64,000 nucleotides of DNA from Haladaptatus sp. QDMS2 (GCF_029338295.1 NZ_CP119791.1:2356001-2420000); one strand, 5' to 3'. Counted from the stretch's first letter, positions 15,615 through 25,373 are shown. Numbers and translations: made by a program. The notes: a model not told the origin generated them from the sequence alone.

Positions 15615-17297
15615 GTGGCTCGAACGGCCATCGGAACCGGCGCAACCCCGCTCACAGACGTGGGTACCGCCCGCTGGTACCGGCCCGAGGCTGACCTGCC
15701 CGACGACGAGTCGGCCGGGACTCCCACAGAGGAACAGGCCCGATTCGACGCTGCCGTCGAAACGGCCCGTGAGGAACTCGAAGCAGAGCGCGAGCGCACT
15801 CGCGAACTGATCGGTGAGGAGGAAGCCGGCGTGTTCGACGCCCACATCCAGTTCCTCGCCGACCCGCAAATCGAAGACAGCGTCATAGACGCTATCGAAG
15901 ACGGCCTCGCCGCGGGAACAGCCGTCGAGGAGGCATTCGCCGACCCCATCTCGCAGTTCGAAGCGATGGACGGCATGATGGCAGAACGGGCGGACGACCT
16001 CCGCGACGTGCGCGACCGCCTCCTGCGCATCCTCGCCGACGGTGAACGAATCGACCTGTCGGCCCTGCCGGCGGGAACTGTCCTGCTCGCAGAGCGCCTT
16101 ACACCGAGCGACACCGCTCAACTCGACCCCGCCCGAATCGCCGGGTTCGCAACGGTCGAGGGAGGACGGACCTCACACGCGGCGATTTTCGCCCGGTCGC
16201 TCGGCATCCCCGCCGTCGTCGGCGTCGGGTCGGAACTCGACGCCATCGAAGCGGGAACCGAAGTCGTCGTGGATGGGGACGCAGGCGAGGTCGTCGCCGA
16301 ACCGGATTCGGCACGCAAAGCCCGTACAACGGACGAACGCACCGTCGGGGTGCGGAACGAACCAGTCGAAACTGCGGACGAATTCCCCATCGAAGTCGCC
16401 GCAAACGTGGGTACGCCCGCGGAAATCGAATCCGCCGTGGAGCACGGCGCGGATGGAATCGGCCTGTTTCGAACCGAATTCCTCTTTCTCAACCGCGAGG
16501 CTCCGCCCGACGAGGACGAGCAGTACGAGACGCTAGTGGAGACGCTTTCTGCGTTCCCCGACGGCCGCGTCGTCGTCCGCACCCTCGACGTGGGCGGCGA
16601 CAAACCGATTCCGTATCTCGACCAGCCAGCCGAAGCGAATCCGTTCCTCGGCGAGCGCGGCATCCGCCGGTCGCTCGACGTGGACGAGTCGCTGTTTCGC
16701 ACGCAGATGCGGGCGCTCCTTCGCGCCGCCGCGAGCGAGCACGGCGACGGACTTTCGGTGATGTTTCCCCTCGTCTCGACTATCGAAGAACTGGACCGGG
16801 CGCTCGAAACGGTCGAAGACGTGGCCGCGCAACTCGAGGCAGAAGGCGAAGCCTGGGCGCGACCCGAACTCGGCGTGATGATAGAGACGCCGAGTGCGGT
16901 GTTCGTGGCTCCGGAACTCGCCGCCCGCGTGGACTTCTTCAGCATCGGGACGAACGACCTCACCCAGTACGTGATGGCGACCTCCCGCGAGAACGACCGT
17001 ATCGCCCACCTCCACGACCCGTGCCACCCGGCCGTCCTTCGGGCCATCGACCGAATCGTCTCGGTGGGCCACGACCACGACTGCTGGGTCGGAATGTGCG
17101 GCGAGATGGCGGGAGACCCCGCCGTGCTCGAACTTCTCGTCGGCCTCGGCTTAGACGAACTCAGCATGAGCGCCATCACCATCCCCGATGTGAAAGCCGC
17201 GATTACCGAGACGATTCGAGACGACGCGAGGACACTCGCCAGCGACGCGCTGGCCGCAACGACTTTCGATGACGTACAGAAACACCTCAATCCATGA
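15615..17297 (+). CDS. ptsI: PTS enzyme I (phosphoenolpyruvate-protein phosphotransferase)
   Basis: A 560-residue enzyme that takes phosphate from PEP and gives it to HPr. GGRTSHAAIFARS has the active His188, and the PEP-binding barrel has GIGLFRTEFLF, MFPLVST, SIGTNDLTQY and CGEMAGDP with its conserved cysteine. The GTG at 15615 is preferred; a TTG at 15609 would overlap the HPr stop. The length is normal for EI. The stop overlaps the IIB start by 4 bases. Confidence 0.96.
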   Translation: MARTAIGTGATPLTDVGTARWYRPEADLPDDESAGTPTEEQARFDAAVETAREELEAERERTRELIGEEEAGVFDAHIQFLADPQIEDSVIDAIEDGLAAGTAVEEAFADPISQFEAMDGMMAERADDLRDVRDRLLRILADGERIDLSALPAGTVLLAERLTPSDTAQLDPARIAGFATVEGGRTSHAAIFARSLGIPAVVGVGSELDAIEAGTEVVVDGDAGEVVAEPDSARKARTTDERTVGVRNEPVETADEFPIEVAANVGTPAEIESAVEHGADGIGLFRTEFLFLNREAPPDEDEQYETLVETLSAFPDGRVVVRTLDVGGDKPIPYLDQPAEANPFLGERGIRRSLDVDESLFRTQMRALLRAAASEHGDGLSVMFPLVSTIEELDRALETVEDVAAQLEAEGEAWARPELGVMIETPSAVFVAPELAARVDFFSIGTNDLTQYVMATSRENDRIAHLHDPCHPAVLRAIDRIVSVGHDHDCWVGMCGEMAGDPAVLELLVGLGLDELSMSAITIPDVKAAITETIRDDARTLASDALAATTFDDVQKHLNP

Positions 17298-17731
17298 AAT
17301 TCGTCGCAGTCACAGCCTGCCCAACCGGCATCGCACACAGTCAGATGGCAGCAGAGAACTTAGAACAGCACGCCCCGAAGAAGGGCCACGAAATCAAGGT
17401 CGAAGTCAACGGGGCGATGGGCACCGAGAACGAACTCTCGGCGGATGACATCGCCAGCGCTGACGCAGTCATCGTCGCCGCCGACACGAAGGTACAGACC
17501 GACCGCTTCGAGGGCAAACCACTCGTCAAGGGGACGGTCAAAGACGCCGTCAACGACCCCGAAGCACTCATCGACGAAGCCGCGTCGGTGGCCGGCGACG
17601 CAACCGCAGAAGCTGCACCCGAGACGGAGACGGACGTGACCTCCACCGAGACTGAGTTGGCCGCAGACCAGTCGAGTACCGACGAGGACGACGGCGGCCT
17701 GTTCGGTAAGGTCAAAAAGCGATTTACCTGA
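17294..17731 (+). CDS. ptfB: PTS fructose-specific EIIB with acidic linker and basic-hydrophobic tail
   Basis: A 145-residue protein. The first 105 residues form a fructose IIB domain with active Cys9 in ACPTGIAHS, which accepts phosphate from IIA and phosphorylates fructose at position 1 during transport. It continues with about 30 acidic Thr/Glu/Asp-rich residues and ends GLFGKVKKRFT, a short basic amphipathic segment. Since IIB is not fused to IIC here, the tail could hold it at the membrane; this is inference. It is last in the PTS run. Confidence 0.93.
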   Translation: MKFVAVTACPTGIAHSQMAAENLEQHAPKKGHEIKVEVNGAMGTENELSADDIASADAVIVAADTKVQTDRFEGKPLVKGTVKDAVNDPEALIDEAASVAGDATAEAAPETETDVTSTETELAADQSSTDEDDGGLFGKVKKRFT

Positions 17732-17909
17732 GAACGTCCGACCCATTTTTCGCGGTTTACCGTGACGCCGACACGTCGCTGAGTAGCGCCAAGGCGCTCG
17801 TGTCTGTTTGCTCGACCGGGCGATTAGTCAAGACAGATACCTGTCCAGAATCCATGACAGGAATTTATACCGAATGACCATGTGAGTAATTCACAGTTAG
17901 GCACCGGCC
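17732..17909 (+). promoter_or_regulatory. Promoter region of the HTH-10 regulator with an inverted repeat
   Basis: CCTGTC (17840-17845) and GACAGG (17856-17861) form a perfect 6-bp inverted repeat directly upstream of TTTATA (17863-17868), at the place of a BRE/activator or repressor site. Transcription would begin near 17893 and the gene starts at 17910. The first part of the spacer is the 3' end region of the PTS run and contains CGCCAAGGCG. Confidence 0.45.
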
Positions 17910-18611
17910 ATGATTGACCTCACGCTCGAAATGAAGCAGTACGATTGTCCGTTCATCGACACCACAGACGACCTCCCGGTGTCGTTTACCGCGATGCAGT
18001 GGGATTTCGACAATCGCTCCCAGCAACTGGAGACGCGGATGCTCGTCGAAGCACCGAGTCGCTCCGCGCTGGACGACGGCCTCCACGCGCTCGCAGACCA
18101 CAGGCACATGCACGACCTCGAACTGCTCTCGAAGCGCGAGGACAGAGCGCAGGTGAAAACCGCTATCGGCGAGACCCACGCCATGGCGACGGTGCGCGAG
18201 TTCGACGGCTACATCACCGGGCCGTTTCACATCGAGGGAGGGTCCGAAACGTGGCACGTGGGCGTAGACGACGGTGGTCTCGCCGACGACTTGCTCGCCG
18301 AACTGGAACACCACAACGATTTCGGCGTCGAGGCCCGCCGAACCTACGAACTGAGCGAACTGTTCGACCTGTTGCGAAACGCCGGTCCGGCCATCTCCCT
18401 ACTCGAAAGCTGTCGGAATCTCTCGACGGTCGAGCGCGACACTCTCACGACGGCGGTCGAATCCGGCTACTTCAACAGTCCCCGGGACGCGAACCTCGCG
18501 TCGCTCGCAGACGAGTTCGACATCTCGAAAACCGCCGTCTCGAAGAACCTGCGACGGAGCCAGCAGAAGCTGCTGGAGAACGTCATCGCGGTGATGGCTG
18601 ACCTCGAGTGA
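17910..18611 (+). CDS. HTH-10 (bacterio-opsin activator type) transcriptional regulator
   Basis: A 233-residue regulator of the haloarchaeal Bat/HTH-10 class. The last 60 residues hold the HTH (GYFNSPRDANLASLADEFD then ISKTAVSKNLRR); the N-terminal 160 residues form the variable sensor-like domain with no PAS or GAF signature visible. These proteins often control a neighbouring operon, and the ABC importer starts 132 bases downstream on the same strand, so importer regulation is a reasonable inference. Confidence 0.88.
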   Translation: MIDLTLEMKQYDCPFIDTTDDLPVSFTAMQWDFDNRSQQLETRMLVEAPSRSALDDGLHALADHRHMHDLELLSKREDRAQVKTAIGETHAMATVREFDGYITGPFHIEGGSETWHVGVDDGGLADDLLAELEHHNDFGVEARRTYELSELFDLLRNAGPAISLLESCRNLSTVERDTLTTAVESGYFNSPRDANLASLADEFDISKTAVSKNLRRSQQKLLENVIAVMADLE

Positions 18612-18743
18612 GCCGGACGTTTACATATTAACCCGCTGCTATTTCGCAGTTTGTGAGGAAAATTGGTGTGTGACAGCAGTCGGCATGCGAGACGAAGTCG
18701 GTTGTCGATGGACGCAGCCTCTGCACGCGACAGACACACAGCC

Positions 18744-20072
18744 ATGACTCACGAGATTTCTCCAGACGACGGAATGGACCGACGAACGATGCTCAAAGCC
18801 GTCGGCGGGACGGCGCTCGCCGCGGCCCTCGCCGGGTGTAGTTCGCTCATCGGTGCGGGCACGAACGAAAACGACACGGGTGGCACGCAGAACGTGCCGG
18901 ACGAACCGATTCAGGCCGGCCTCCAGACGTTCACCGAGGGGCCGGCGTCCGTTCTCGGCCTGCAAGCCCAGTACGGCGCGGAACTCGCCATCTCCCGCAT
19001 CAATGAGGCAGGCGGCGTCGCGGGTCGCGAAATCGAACTCGACGTGAAACACGAGGCAGACGCCTACGTCGAGAACTACAAGCAGTTCGTCTCCGAGGGC
19101 AAAGACGTCACCTTCGGCCCAATCTCCTCGGGTGGCCATGCCGCGCTCGCCCCGGAAGTCGAGGCACAGGGTGTCGTGAACGTCGCCACCGACGGGACGG
19201 TGACCACCCTCTACGAGGAAACGGTTCCGGACCCGACCTACTCGTTTCGCTTCCAGAACTACGACGTGATGGAGTGCGTCTCCGCCGCCCGCGAGACGGT
19301 CAACCGCCTCGGCGCGGAGAACGTGAACACCGTCGCGGGCATCAACCCGAACTACGCGTTCGGGAAAGACGAGTGGAAGGTGTACACGACCGCGCTCAAG
19401 AAACTGACCGACGTCGAAATCGTCCACGAAGGCTTCCCCGACCTGCTCGCAGACGACATGTCCACCCACATCACCGAGGTCAACAACGAGCAGCCGGACG
19501 TGACCTTCTCCAGTCAGTGGGGTGGCGACGTGGTGACCCTGATGAACCAAGCCGCCGCGAACAACATGTTCGAGAACACCCAACTCGTCGGCACGGTGCT
19601 CTACTCCGCCGTGAACGACCTGAGCCAGGACGTCGTCGAACAGGCCCAGGCGTTCTCCGGCTCGCGCAACTACTACTGGGGTGAACCGGAGCCATCTCGC
19701 TGGAGTCCCGGCCAGCAGCTGCTCGACGACGCTCGCAACCAGTGGGACATCGTCCCGAGCGGGCACTTCATGAGTGGCTACGGTGCAGTAACCGCATGGG
19801 CAACCGCCACCCAGAAGGCGGTCGATATGCTCGGCGGGTGGCCAAGCCAGGAACAAATCGCCATGTCGCTCGAAGGACACGGCTTCTTCACGCCCGCCGG
19901 CTACCACGTCATGAGCGAGCGACACCAGGGTCTCTCGACTTCTTACTACGGCGAGATGGAGTGGTCCGGTGACGTTGGTGCGCCGATTCTCACCGGCGTC
20001 AACTCCTACACGCCACAGGAAGTGTCGCCACCCCCGGGAACGACCGCTATCGACTGGATCGGGAGCTGGTGA
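18744..20072 (+). CDS. ABC transporter substrate-binding lipoprotein, branched-chain amino acid type
   Basis: A 442-residue exported binding protein. The N-terminus has a twin-arginine signal (DRRTMLKAVG) and lipobox LAGC, so it should be a Tat-exported lipoprotein anchored outside the membrane. The mature part is a periplasmic-binding-protein fold of the LivK/AmiC class (AELAISRINEAGGVAGREIE; ISSGGHAALAPE). The ligand is not readable; such proteins bind amino acids, amides, urea or organic acids. The ATG at 18744 is preferred, with MDRR at 18774 possible. It begins a five-gene importer operon. Confidence 0.92.
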   Translation: MTHEISPDDGMDRRTMLKAVGGTALAAALAGCSSLIGAGTNENDTGGTQNVPDEPIQAGLQTFTEGPASVLGLQAQYGAELAISRINEAGGVAGREIELDVKHEADAYVENYKQFVSEGKDVTFGPISSGGHAALAPEVEAQGVVNVATDGTVTTLYEETVPDPTYSFRFQNYDVMECVSAARETVNRLGAENVNTVAGINPNYAFGKDEWKVYTTALKKLTDVEIVHEGFPDLLADDMSTHITEVNNEQPDVTFSSQWGGDVVTLMNQAAANNMFENTQLVGTVLYSAVNDLSQDVVEQAQAFSGSRNYYWGEPEPSRWSPGQQLLDDARNQWDIVPSGHFMSGYGAVTAWATATQKAVDMLGGWPSQEQIAMSLEGHGFFTPAGYHVMSERHQGLSTSYYGEMEWSGDVGAPILTGVNSYTPQEVSPPPGTTAIDWIGSW

Positions 20073-20100
20073 GCACGCCCATGAAACCTACTCGAAATCC

Positions 20101-21042
20101 ATGAGCGTCCTCACCAACTTCATCACGCACACGCTCCACGGCATCCAGTACGGGTTCATCCTGTTTCTCATCGCCTCGGGGTTGACCATCATCCTCGGCA
20201 TCCTGGACGTGCTGAACCTCGCCCACGGCGAGCTGTACGCCCTCGGCGCGTACGTCGCCGCGAGCGTCGTCGGCTACGTCGTGGGTCTCGTCCCGCCACC
20301 GACCGACCCAGCCTCGCAGGCCATGTTCGTCGCCGTCGTCCTCGGCGGGGCCGTCCTCACCGCCGCCCTCGTCGTGCCCGTCGGCGCGGCCATCGAGGCG
20401 GTGCTGTTGCGCCCCATCTACGACCGCGACGAGGTGTACCAGTTGGTCCTCACGTTCGCGCTGCTCCTCATCATCAAGGACGCAATCAAGTTCGGCTGGG
20501 GCCCGCAACCCGTCCGCCTCCAGAGCGTCTTCAGTGGCATCAACAGCATCCCCGCCGCCTCGCTCGTCGGGTTGAACTATCCGACCTACAACCTCGTCAT
20601 CATCGTGGTCGGGGCGATTACTGTCGTGGGTCTGTTCTACTTTTTCAACCGGACGAAAACGGGGCGCATCATCCGCGCGACGGCCATCAACCGCGAGATG
20701 GCGACGGCAATCGGCGTGAGCACCGACCGCACCTTCACGCTCGTATTCGCCGTGGGCGCGTTCTTCGCCGGCTTCGCCGGGGCGATGGCGCTGCCGCCGA
20801 CGAACGCGACGTTGGAGATGGGTGCGAACCCGCTCGTTCTCTCGTTCGTCGTCATCGTGATTGGCGGGCTTGGCAGCCTCCGGGGCGCGTTCGTCGCCGC
20901 GCTCGTCGTCGGAATTCTGAGTCGGTGGGCGACGTGGCAGTACCCGCCCGCCGAACTCGCCGCCCCCTTCGCCATCATGGCGCTCATCTTGCTCGTAAAG
21001 CCCGACGGCCTATTCGGAACGTGGGGTGAAATCGATGGGTAG
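20101..21042 (+). CDS. ABC transporter permease, LivH type
   Basis: A 313-residue inner permease with about eight helices and the LivH hallmark LNLAHGELYALGAY near the N-terminus, ending with IGGLGSLRGAF and KPDGLFG. The ATG at 20101 starts the family-like sequence; the open frame upstream overlaps the binding-protein gene and is not used. The stop overlaps the next permease start by 8 bases. Confidence 0.94.
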   Translation: MSVLTNFITHTLHGIQYGFILFLIASGLTIILGILDVLNLAHGELYALGAYVAASVVGYVVGLVPPPTDPASQAMFVAVVLGGAVLTAALVVPVGAAIEAVLLRPIYDRDEVYQLVLTFALLLIIKDAIKFGWGPQPVRLQSVFSGINSIPAASLVGLNYPTYNLVIIVVGAITVVGLFYFFNRTKTGRIIRATAINREMATAIGVSTDRTFTLVFAVGAFFAGFAGAMALPPTNATLEMGANPLVLSFVVIVIGGLGSLRGAFVAALVVGILSRWATWQYPPAELAAPFAIMALILLVKPDGLFGTWGEIDG

Positions 21043-22198
21043 CCGCCTTCCCGGTCTCGTCACCCGCGACGGCGAGCGCAAAGTGCGGGTGATGCGTGGA
21101 CTCGAACTCACGCTCCGACAAACTGCACTCGCGCTTGTTGGCCTGCTCGTCCTGTTCGCGTTGCCGGACATCGCGCGGCTCTCGCCGTCGATTCAACTCA
21201 GCGTCCTCCATCAGGGAATCGTGTTCGGCCTCGCCGCAGTAGGCCTCAACTTGCTCGTCCGGCACACGCAACTCGTCTCGTTCGGGCACGCCGCCTTCTT
21301 CGGGACGGGTGCGTACACCACGGCGGTGCTCGCCGCGAAGTACGACGTGACTGAATTCGCCCTCTTGTTGCTCGCGAGTATGCTGCTCGCGACGCTCATG
21401 GCGATGCTCATCGGCTTCCTCTCGCTTCGCCACACCGGGCTCTACTTCTCCCTGCTGACGCTCGCCTTCGGCCAACTCCTCTACGCGCTCGTTCAGGGGC
21501 AGTCGTTCTTCGGGTCGAGCGACGGCCTGCCCGTCCGCCCGGGGCCGAACATGCGCCCCGACGTCTTCGGGTTAGGGCTGCCGCCGGACGCTTACAGCGT
21601 GTTGCTGTTCTACCTCACCGTCATCCTCTCAGTCCTCGGATTGCTGGTGATGTGGCGCATCATCCACTCGCCGTTCGGAGCCGCACTCGACGCCATCGGG
21701 CAGGACCGGACCCGCGCGAAGTTCATCGGGATTCCAGTCCGCCGCTACGTCTGGCTCGCGTTCGTCATCTCCGCCGTCTACGGCGGGATGGCCGGCGCGC
21801 TCTACGCGATGGTCCAACAGCACGTCCGTCCGGGGCCAGTGCTCTACTTCCTGCGCTCTGGTGACATCCTGTTCATGGCCATTCTCGGCGGGTATCAGAC
21901 CCTGCTTGGCCCACTCGTGGGTGGCATCGTCCTCGTCCTCCTCCAAGACGTGGGCCGTGACCTGACGAACTACTTCGACGCGCTGACCGGCCTCGTCCTG
22001 CTGGCGCTCGTCTTTGGTTTCCCGCAGGGCATCGTCGGGTCGCTCAAGCAGGGCGGGCGCGTCCGCGAGGCCGCCGCGAGTTTCAAAGACGACCCCGCAG
22101 TCGTCGGGTCGTGGCTCTCGTCGTTCGCAGAATCGCTCGTCACCGCCGCGAGTCGGTCGGTGCAGAACGTGAAAGTCCTCGTCTTCGGGGTGAAGTGA
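21035..22198 (+). CDS. ABC transporter permease, LivM type
   Basis: A 387-residue permease with about ten helices; VSFGHAAFFGTGAYTTA is the LivM signature and IHSPFGAALDAIGQD the coupling-helix region. It pairs with the LivH-type subunit to form the channel. The ATG at 21035 (MGSRLPG) overlaps the upstream stop; a GTG three codons earlier is possible. The extended basic C-terminus (about 60 residues after the last helix) is longer than usual. Confidence 0.93.
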   Translation: MGSRLPGLVTRDGERKVRVMRGLELTLRQTALALVGLLVLFALPDIARLSPSIQLSVLHQGIVFGLAAVGLNLLVRHTQLVSFGHAAFFGTGAYTTAVLAAKYDVTEFALLLLASMLLATLMAMLIGFLSLRHTGLYFSLLTLAFGQLLYALVQGQSFFGSSDGLPVRPGPNMRPDVFGLGLPPDAYSVLLFYLTVILSVLGLLVMWRIIHSPFGAALDAIGQDRTRAKFIGIPVRRYVWLAFVISAVYGGMAGALYAMVQQHVRPGPVLYFLRSGDILFMAILGGYQTLLGPLVGGIVLVLLQDVGRDLTNYFDALTGLVLLALVFGFPQGIVGSLKQGGRVREAAASFKDDPAVVGSWLSSFAESLVTAASRSVQNVKVLVFGVK

Positions 22199-22199
22199 G

Positions 22200-22949
22200 A
22201 TGTTAGAAGCCAAACGCTTGAGAAAGCAGTTCGGAAGTCTGGTCGCGACGAACGACGTGTCGGTCGAATTTGGCCGTCACGACGGTGAAATCGTCTTCAT
22301 CGTCGGGCCGAACGGCGCGGGCAAGACGACGCTCGTGAACCTGCTGACCGGCCTGCTCGAACCGGATGCCGGCAGCGTCGTCATGGACGGCGAGGACGTG
22401 ACGGAGATGGCTCCCGAAGAGCGCGTCCACGCCGGCCTCGTCCGTAGTTTCCAGGTCGTCCAGGTGTTCGACGAGATGACCGTCCGTGAAAACGTGCGCA
22501 CCGCCGTCCTCTCGAAGGAGAAAAAGCTGATGAGCCTGTTCAGCTATCGCGACGAACACGAGGAGGTAGAGCAGAAGGTCGACGACCTCCTCACCAAGTT
22601 CGGCCTCGACGAACAGGCCGACTCGGTCGCAGAGGAGTTGCCCCACGGGACGCGCAAACTCCTCGACGTGTGCATGTCGTTCGGTCTCGAACCGGACTAC
22701 CTGCTGCTCGACGAACCGACCGCGGGCGTCTCCACGAAAGAAAAGGAGTACGTCATCGACACCATCGCGAGCGTCTCGAAGGAAGAGGGCGTGACCACGG
22801 TCACAATCGAACACGACATGGACATCGTGAAAGGCTACGCAGACCGCGTCGTGGCGCTCCATCAGGGAGCGATTCACGGCGAGGGCGACCCATCGATTCT
22901 CGAAACTGACGCCGAACTTCGCCGCCTCCTGATGGGGGTGGAAGAATGA
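22200..22949 (+). CDS. ABC transporter ATP-binding protein, LivG type
   Basis: A 249-residue ATPase with Walker A GPNGAGKTT (about residues 38-46), a Q-loop segment SFQVVQVF, Walker B YLLLDEPTAG and the switch histidine in IEHDMD. The signature region reads ELPHGTRKLLDV, the degenerate LivG form of the ABC motif. One base separates it from the permease stop, and its own stop overlaps the LivF-type start. Confidence 0.94.
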   Translation: MLEAKRLRKQFGSLVATNDVSVEFGRHDGEIVFIVGPNGAGKTTLVNLLTGLLEPDAGSVVMDGEDVTEMAPEERVHAGLVRSFQVVQVFDEMTVRENVRTAVLSKEKKLMSLFSYRDEHEEVEQKVDDLLTKFGLDEQADSVAEELPHGTRKLLDVCMSFGLEPDYLLLDEPTAGVSTKEKEYVIDTIASVSKEEGVTTVTIEHDMDIVKGYADRVVALHQGAIHGEGDPSILETDAELRRLLMGVEE

Positions 22950-23680
22950 GCGACCCGCTCCTCACAGTCGAGAAATTGAACGCCGAAGTCGAGGGATTCC
23001 AGGTGACCCACGACGTGTCCTTCGAGGTAAACCGGGGCGAAGCAGTGGGCCTCGTTGGCCGCAACGGCGCAGGCAAGACCTCTACGTTCCGAGCCATCAT
23101 GGGCCTGACCCCCATCCAACGCGGGTCGGTCCGATTCGCGGGCGAGGAACTCACCGCGATGCGTCCAGAACTCATCCCAAAGCGCGGCATTGGCTACCAG
23201 CCAGAAGACCGCAAACTGTTCACCGGGATGACGGTGGACGAGAACCTCCGTCTGCCCATCTGGACCGCCGGGAAGGCGCGCGGTATCGACGACGAGGACG
23301 CCGTCGTCCGCGACGTCTACGAGGTGCTCCCGGAACTCGAAGAACGGTCGAACGCGAACGTCGAGAACCTCTCGGGCGGACAGGCGAAGATGGCGGCCAT
23401 CGGTCGCGCGCTCGCGCTCAAGCCAGACCTACTCATCTTAGACGAGCCACTCGAAGGCCTCGCTCCCGTGGTCGTCGAGAACCTGAAAAAACACATCAGA
23501 GCCATCAACGAGCAGGGCATCGCCGTGCTCATCGCCGAGTCGAACGTGACCCACGTCCCCGAAATCGTAGACCGCATCGTCGTCGTCGAACGCGGCGAAG
23601 TGGTCGATTCGGGCGACCCCCACGAACTGAAAAAGAAGCCGGCGATTCAGGAACTGATGCAGGGCAGCGGCCAGGAGTAG
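22946..23680 (+). CDS. ABC transporter ATP-binding protein, LivF type
   Basis: A 244-residue ATPase with Walker A GRNGAGKTS, the LivF-typical GYQPEDRKLF, signature LSGGQAKM, Walker B LLILDEPLEG and IAESNV at the switch region. It dimerises with the LivG-type protein to power the importer. TAG at 23678-23680 is followed with no spacer by the stop of the convergent acyl-CoA synthetase. Confidence 0.94.
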   Translation: MSDPLLTVEKLNAEVEGFQVTHDVSFEVNRGEAVGLVGRNGAGKTSTFRAIMGLTPIQRGSVRFAGEELTAMRPELIPKRGIGYQPEDRKLFTGMTVDENLRLPIWTAGKARGIDDEDAVVRDVYEVLPELEERSNANVENLSGGQAKMAAIGRALALKPDLLILDEPLEGLAPVVVENLKKHIRAINEQGIAVLIAESNVTHVPEIVDRIVVVERGEVVDSGDPHELKKKPAIQELMQGSGQE

Positions 23681-25321
23681 TCAGTTCGCGAGTTCCCGTT
23701 CGCGCAGTTCTTTTCGCTGAATCTTCCCGGTCGTCGTCTGTGGCAGTGTCTCGACGAACTCGATTTCGCGTGGATACTCGTACTTCGCGAGGTTCTCTTT
23801 GACGAGGTTCTGAATCTCGACTTCGAGCGCCTCGCGCTTCTCGACGTCCGATTTCACCTGCACGAACGCTTTGATAACCTCCCCTCGGCGCTCGTCCGGG
23901 ACGCCGACGACGCCGACCTGTTCGACGTCGGGGTGTTCGAGAATCGCGCTCTCGACTTCGCCCGGGCCGACACGGTAGCCACTCGTCGTGATGAGGTCGT
24001 CGTCGCGCGACTTGAACCAGATGTAGCCCTCGTCGTCGCGCGTCGCGAGGTCGCCGGTGAGGTGCCACGGGCCGACGCGGGAGGCCGCCGTCTTCTCAGG
24101 GTCGTTCCAGTACTCTTTGAACAAGACGGGGTTGCCTTCTCGCCTGACCGCGATTTCGCCGACATCTCCCACGGCGCACTCCTCGCCCGTCTCTGGGTCC
24201 ACAATGGCCACGTCGTGACCGGGAACCGGCTTGCCCATGCTGCCGGGCAGGGCGTCGAACCACTGACGGCAGTTGGTGACGAGCAGGTTGGCTTCGGTCT
24301 GCCCGTAGAGTTCGTTCACGGCGACGCCGTCGAGTTCGTCTGCGGCCCAGTCGAGGATTTCCGGCGTGAGCGGTTCGCCCCCCGAGCAGATGGCGTGCAG
24401 GGAGAGGTCGTACTTCTCGGTCGGCGACTCGACGTCCATCAGCATCCGGATGGCCGTCGGGGGGAGGAACGTGTCGGTGACGCCAAACTCCTCCATGAGC
24501 GAGAAGGCCGTCGCCGAATCGAATTTACCCATCGGGTAGCCGACGACGGGGCGGCCGTAGTGCCACGCCGGGAAGACGAGGTCGCCGAGTGCGCCAATCC
24601 ACGCCCAGTCTGCGGGCGTCCAGCAGACGGCGTCCTGCACGTCGTGTTCGAAGTACATTCGAAACGCCGGGCAGTGGCCCACCCAGACGCCGTGACCGTG
24701 GAGCGCGCCCTTTGGTGGCCCGGTCGAGCCGCTCGTGTAGATGATGATAGCGGGCGTGTCTGCGTTTGTCTCTACGATGTCGAACGTGTCCGGTTGGCCC
24801 GCGAGCACCTCCTGAAACGAGGTTTCGACGCTCCCGTCTCCGCCGTCGACTTCGACGACGTGCTGGAGGTCAGGACACTCGTCACGAACTGCCCTCACCA
24901 CGTCCGTCACGCTCTCGTCTCCGACGACGACCGTCGCCTCGCTGTCGCGCAGGCGATAGCCCACCGCGTCCGGGCCGAACAGTTTCGACAGCGGCAGCGA
25001 GATTGCTCCGAGTTTCCAGCACGCGAGGTGGGTGAGCAGGTTCGCCGGTTTCTGCGGGACGAGGACGGCCACGCGGTCGCCGCGCTCGACGCCGAGGTCT
25101 GCGAGGCCGTTTGCGAGTTGGTTCGACAGGCGGTCGAGTTCGTGGAAGGTGTACGCCTCGCGTCGTCCGTCGGGATACGCCTGATAGAGGGCAATCTGGC
25201 CCGGGTCGGCGTGTTTTCGGACGAGGTCGTAAGCAAGGTTGTAGCTCTTCGGGATGTCCCACTCGAACTGGTCGCGGGCTGCGTCGTAGCTATCCCCCGG
25301 AATCGTGACGTGCCATGGCAT
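23681..25321 (-). CDS. Acyl-CoA synthetase (AMP-forming, ANL superfamily)
   Basis: A 546-residue ligase that activates a carboxylic acid to its CoA thioester through an acyl-adenylate. The P-loop IIIYTSGSTGPPKG, YGQTEAN, the hinge HLTGDLATRD and the C-terminal catalytic lysine in TTGKIQRKE are intact. The sequence is closest in feel to the acetyl/benzoate/medium-chain group, and the substrate cannot be fixed. It is convergent with the ABC operon with no gap, which suggests, but does not prove, that it activates the imported acid. Confidence 0.93.
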   Translation of the reverse strand: MPWHVTIPGDSYDAARDQFEWDIPKSYNLAYDLVRKHADPGQIALYQAYPDGRREAYTFHELDRLSNQLANGLADLGVERGDRVAVLVPQKPANLLTHLACWKLGAISLPLSKLFGPDAVGYRLRDSEATVVVGDESVTDVVRAVRDECPDLQHVVEVDGGDGSVETSFQEVLAGQPDTFDIVETNADTPAIIIYTSGSTGPPKGALHGHGVWVGHCPAFRMYFEHDVQDAVCWTPADWAWIGALGDLVFPAWHYGRPVVGYPMGKFDSATAFSLMEEFGVTDTFLPPTAIRMLMDVESPTEKYDLSLHAICSGGEPLTPEILDWAADELDGVAVNELYGQTEANLLVTNCRQWFDALPGSMGKPVPGHDVAIVDPETGEECAVGDVGEIAVRREGNPVLFKEYWNDPEKTAASRVGPWHLTGDLATRDDEGYIWFKSRDDDLITTSGYRVGPGEVESAILEHPDVEQVGVVGVPDERRGEVIKAFVQVKSDVEKREALEVEIQNLVKENLAKYEYPREIEFVETLPQTTTGKIQRKELRERELAN

Positions 25322-25373
25322 GGCAAAAATTACGCGGGCTGCTGACTACAATCCGCGGGTTGATATGTGAATT

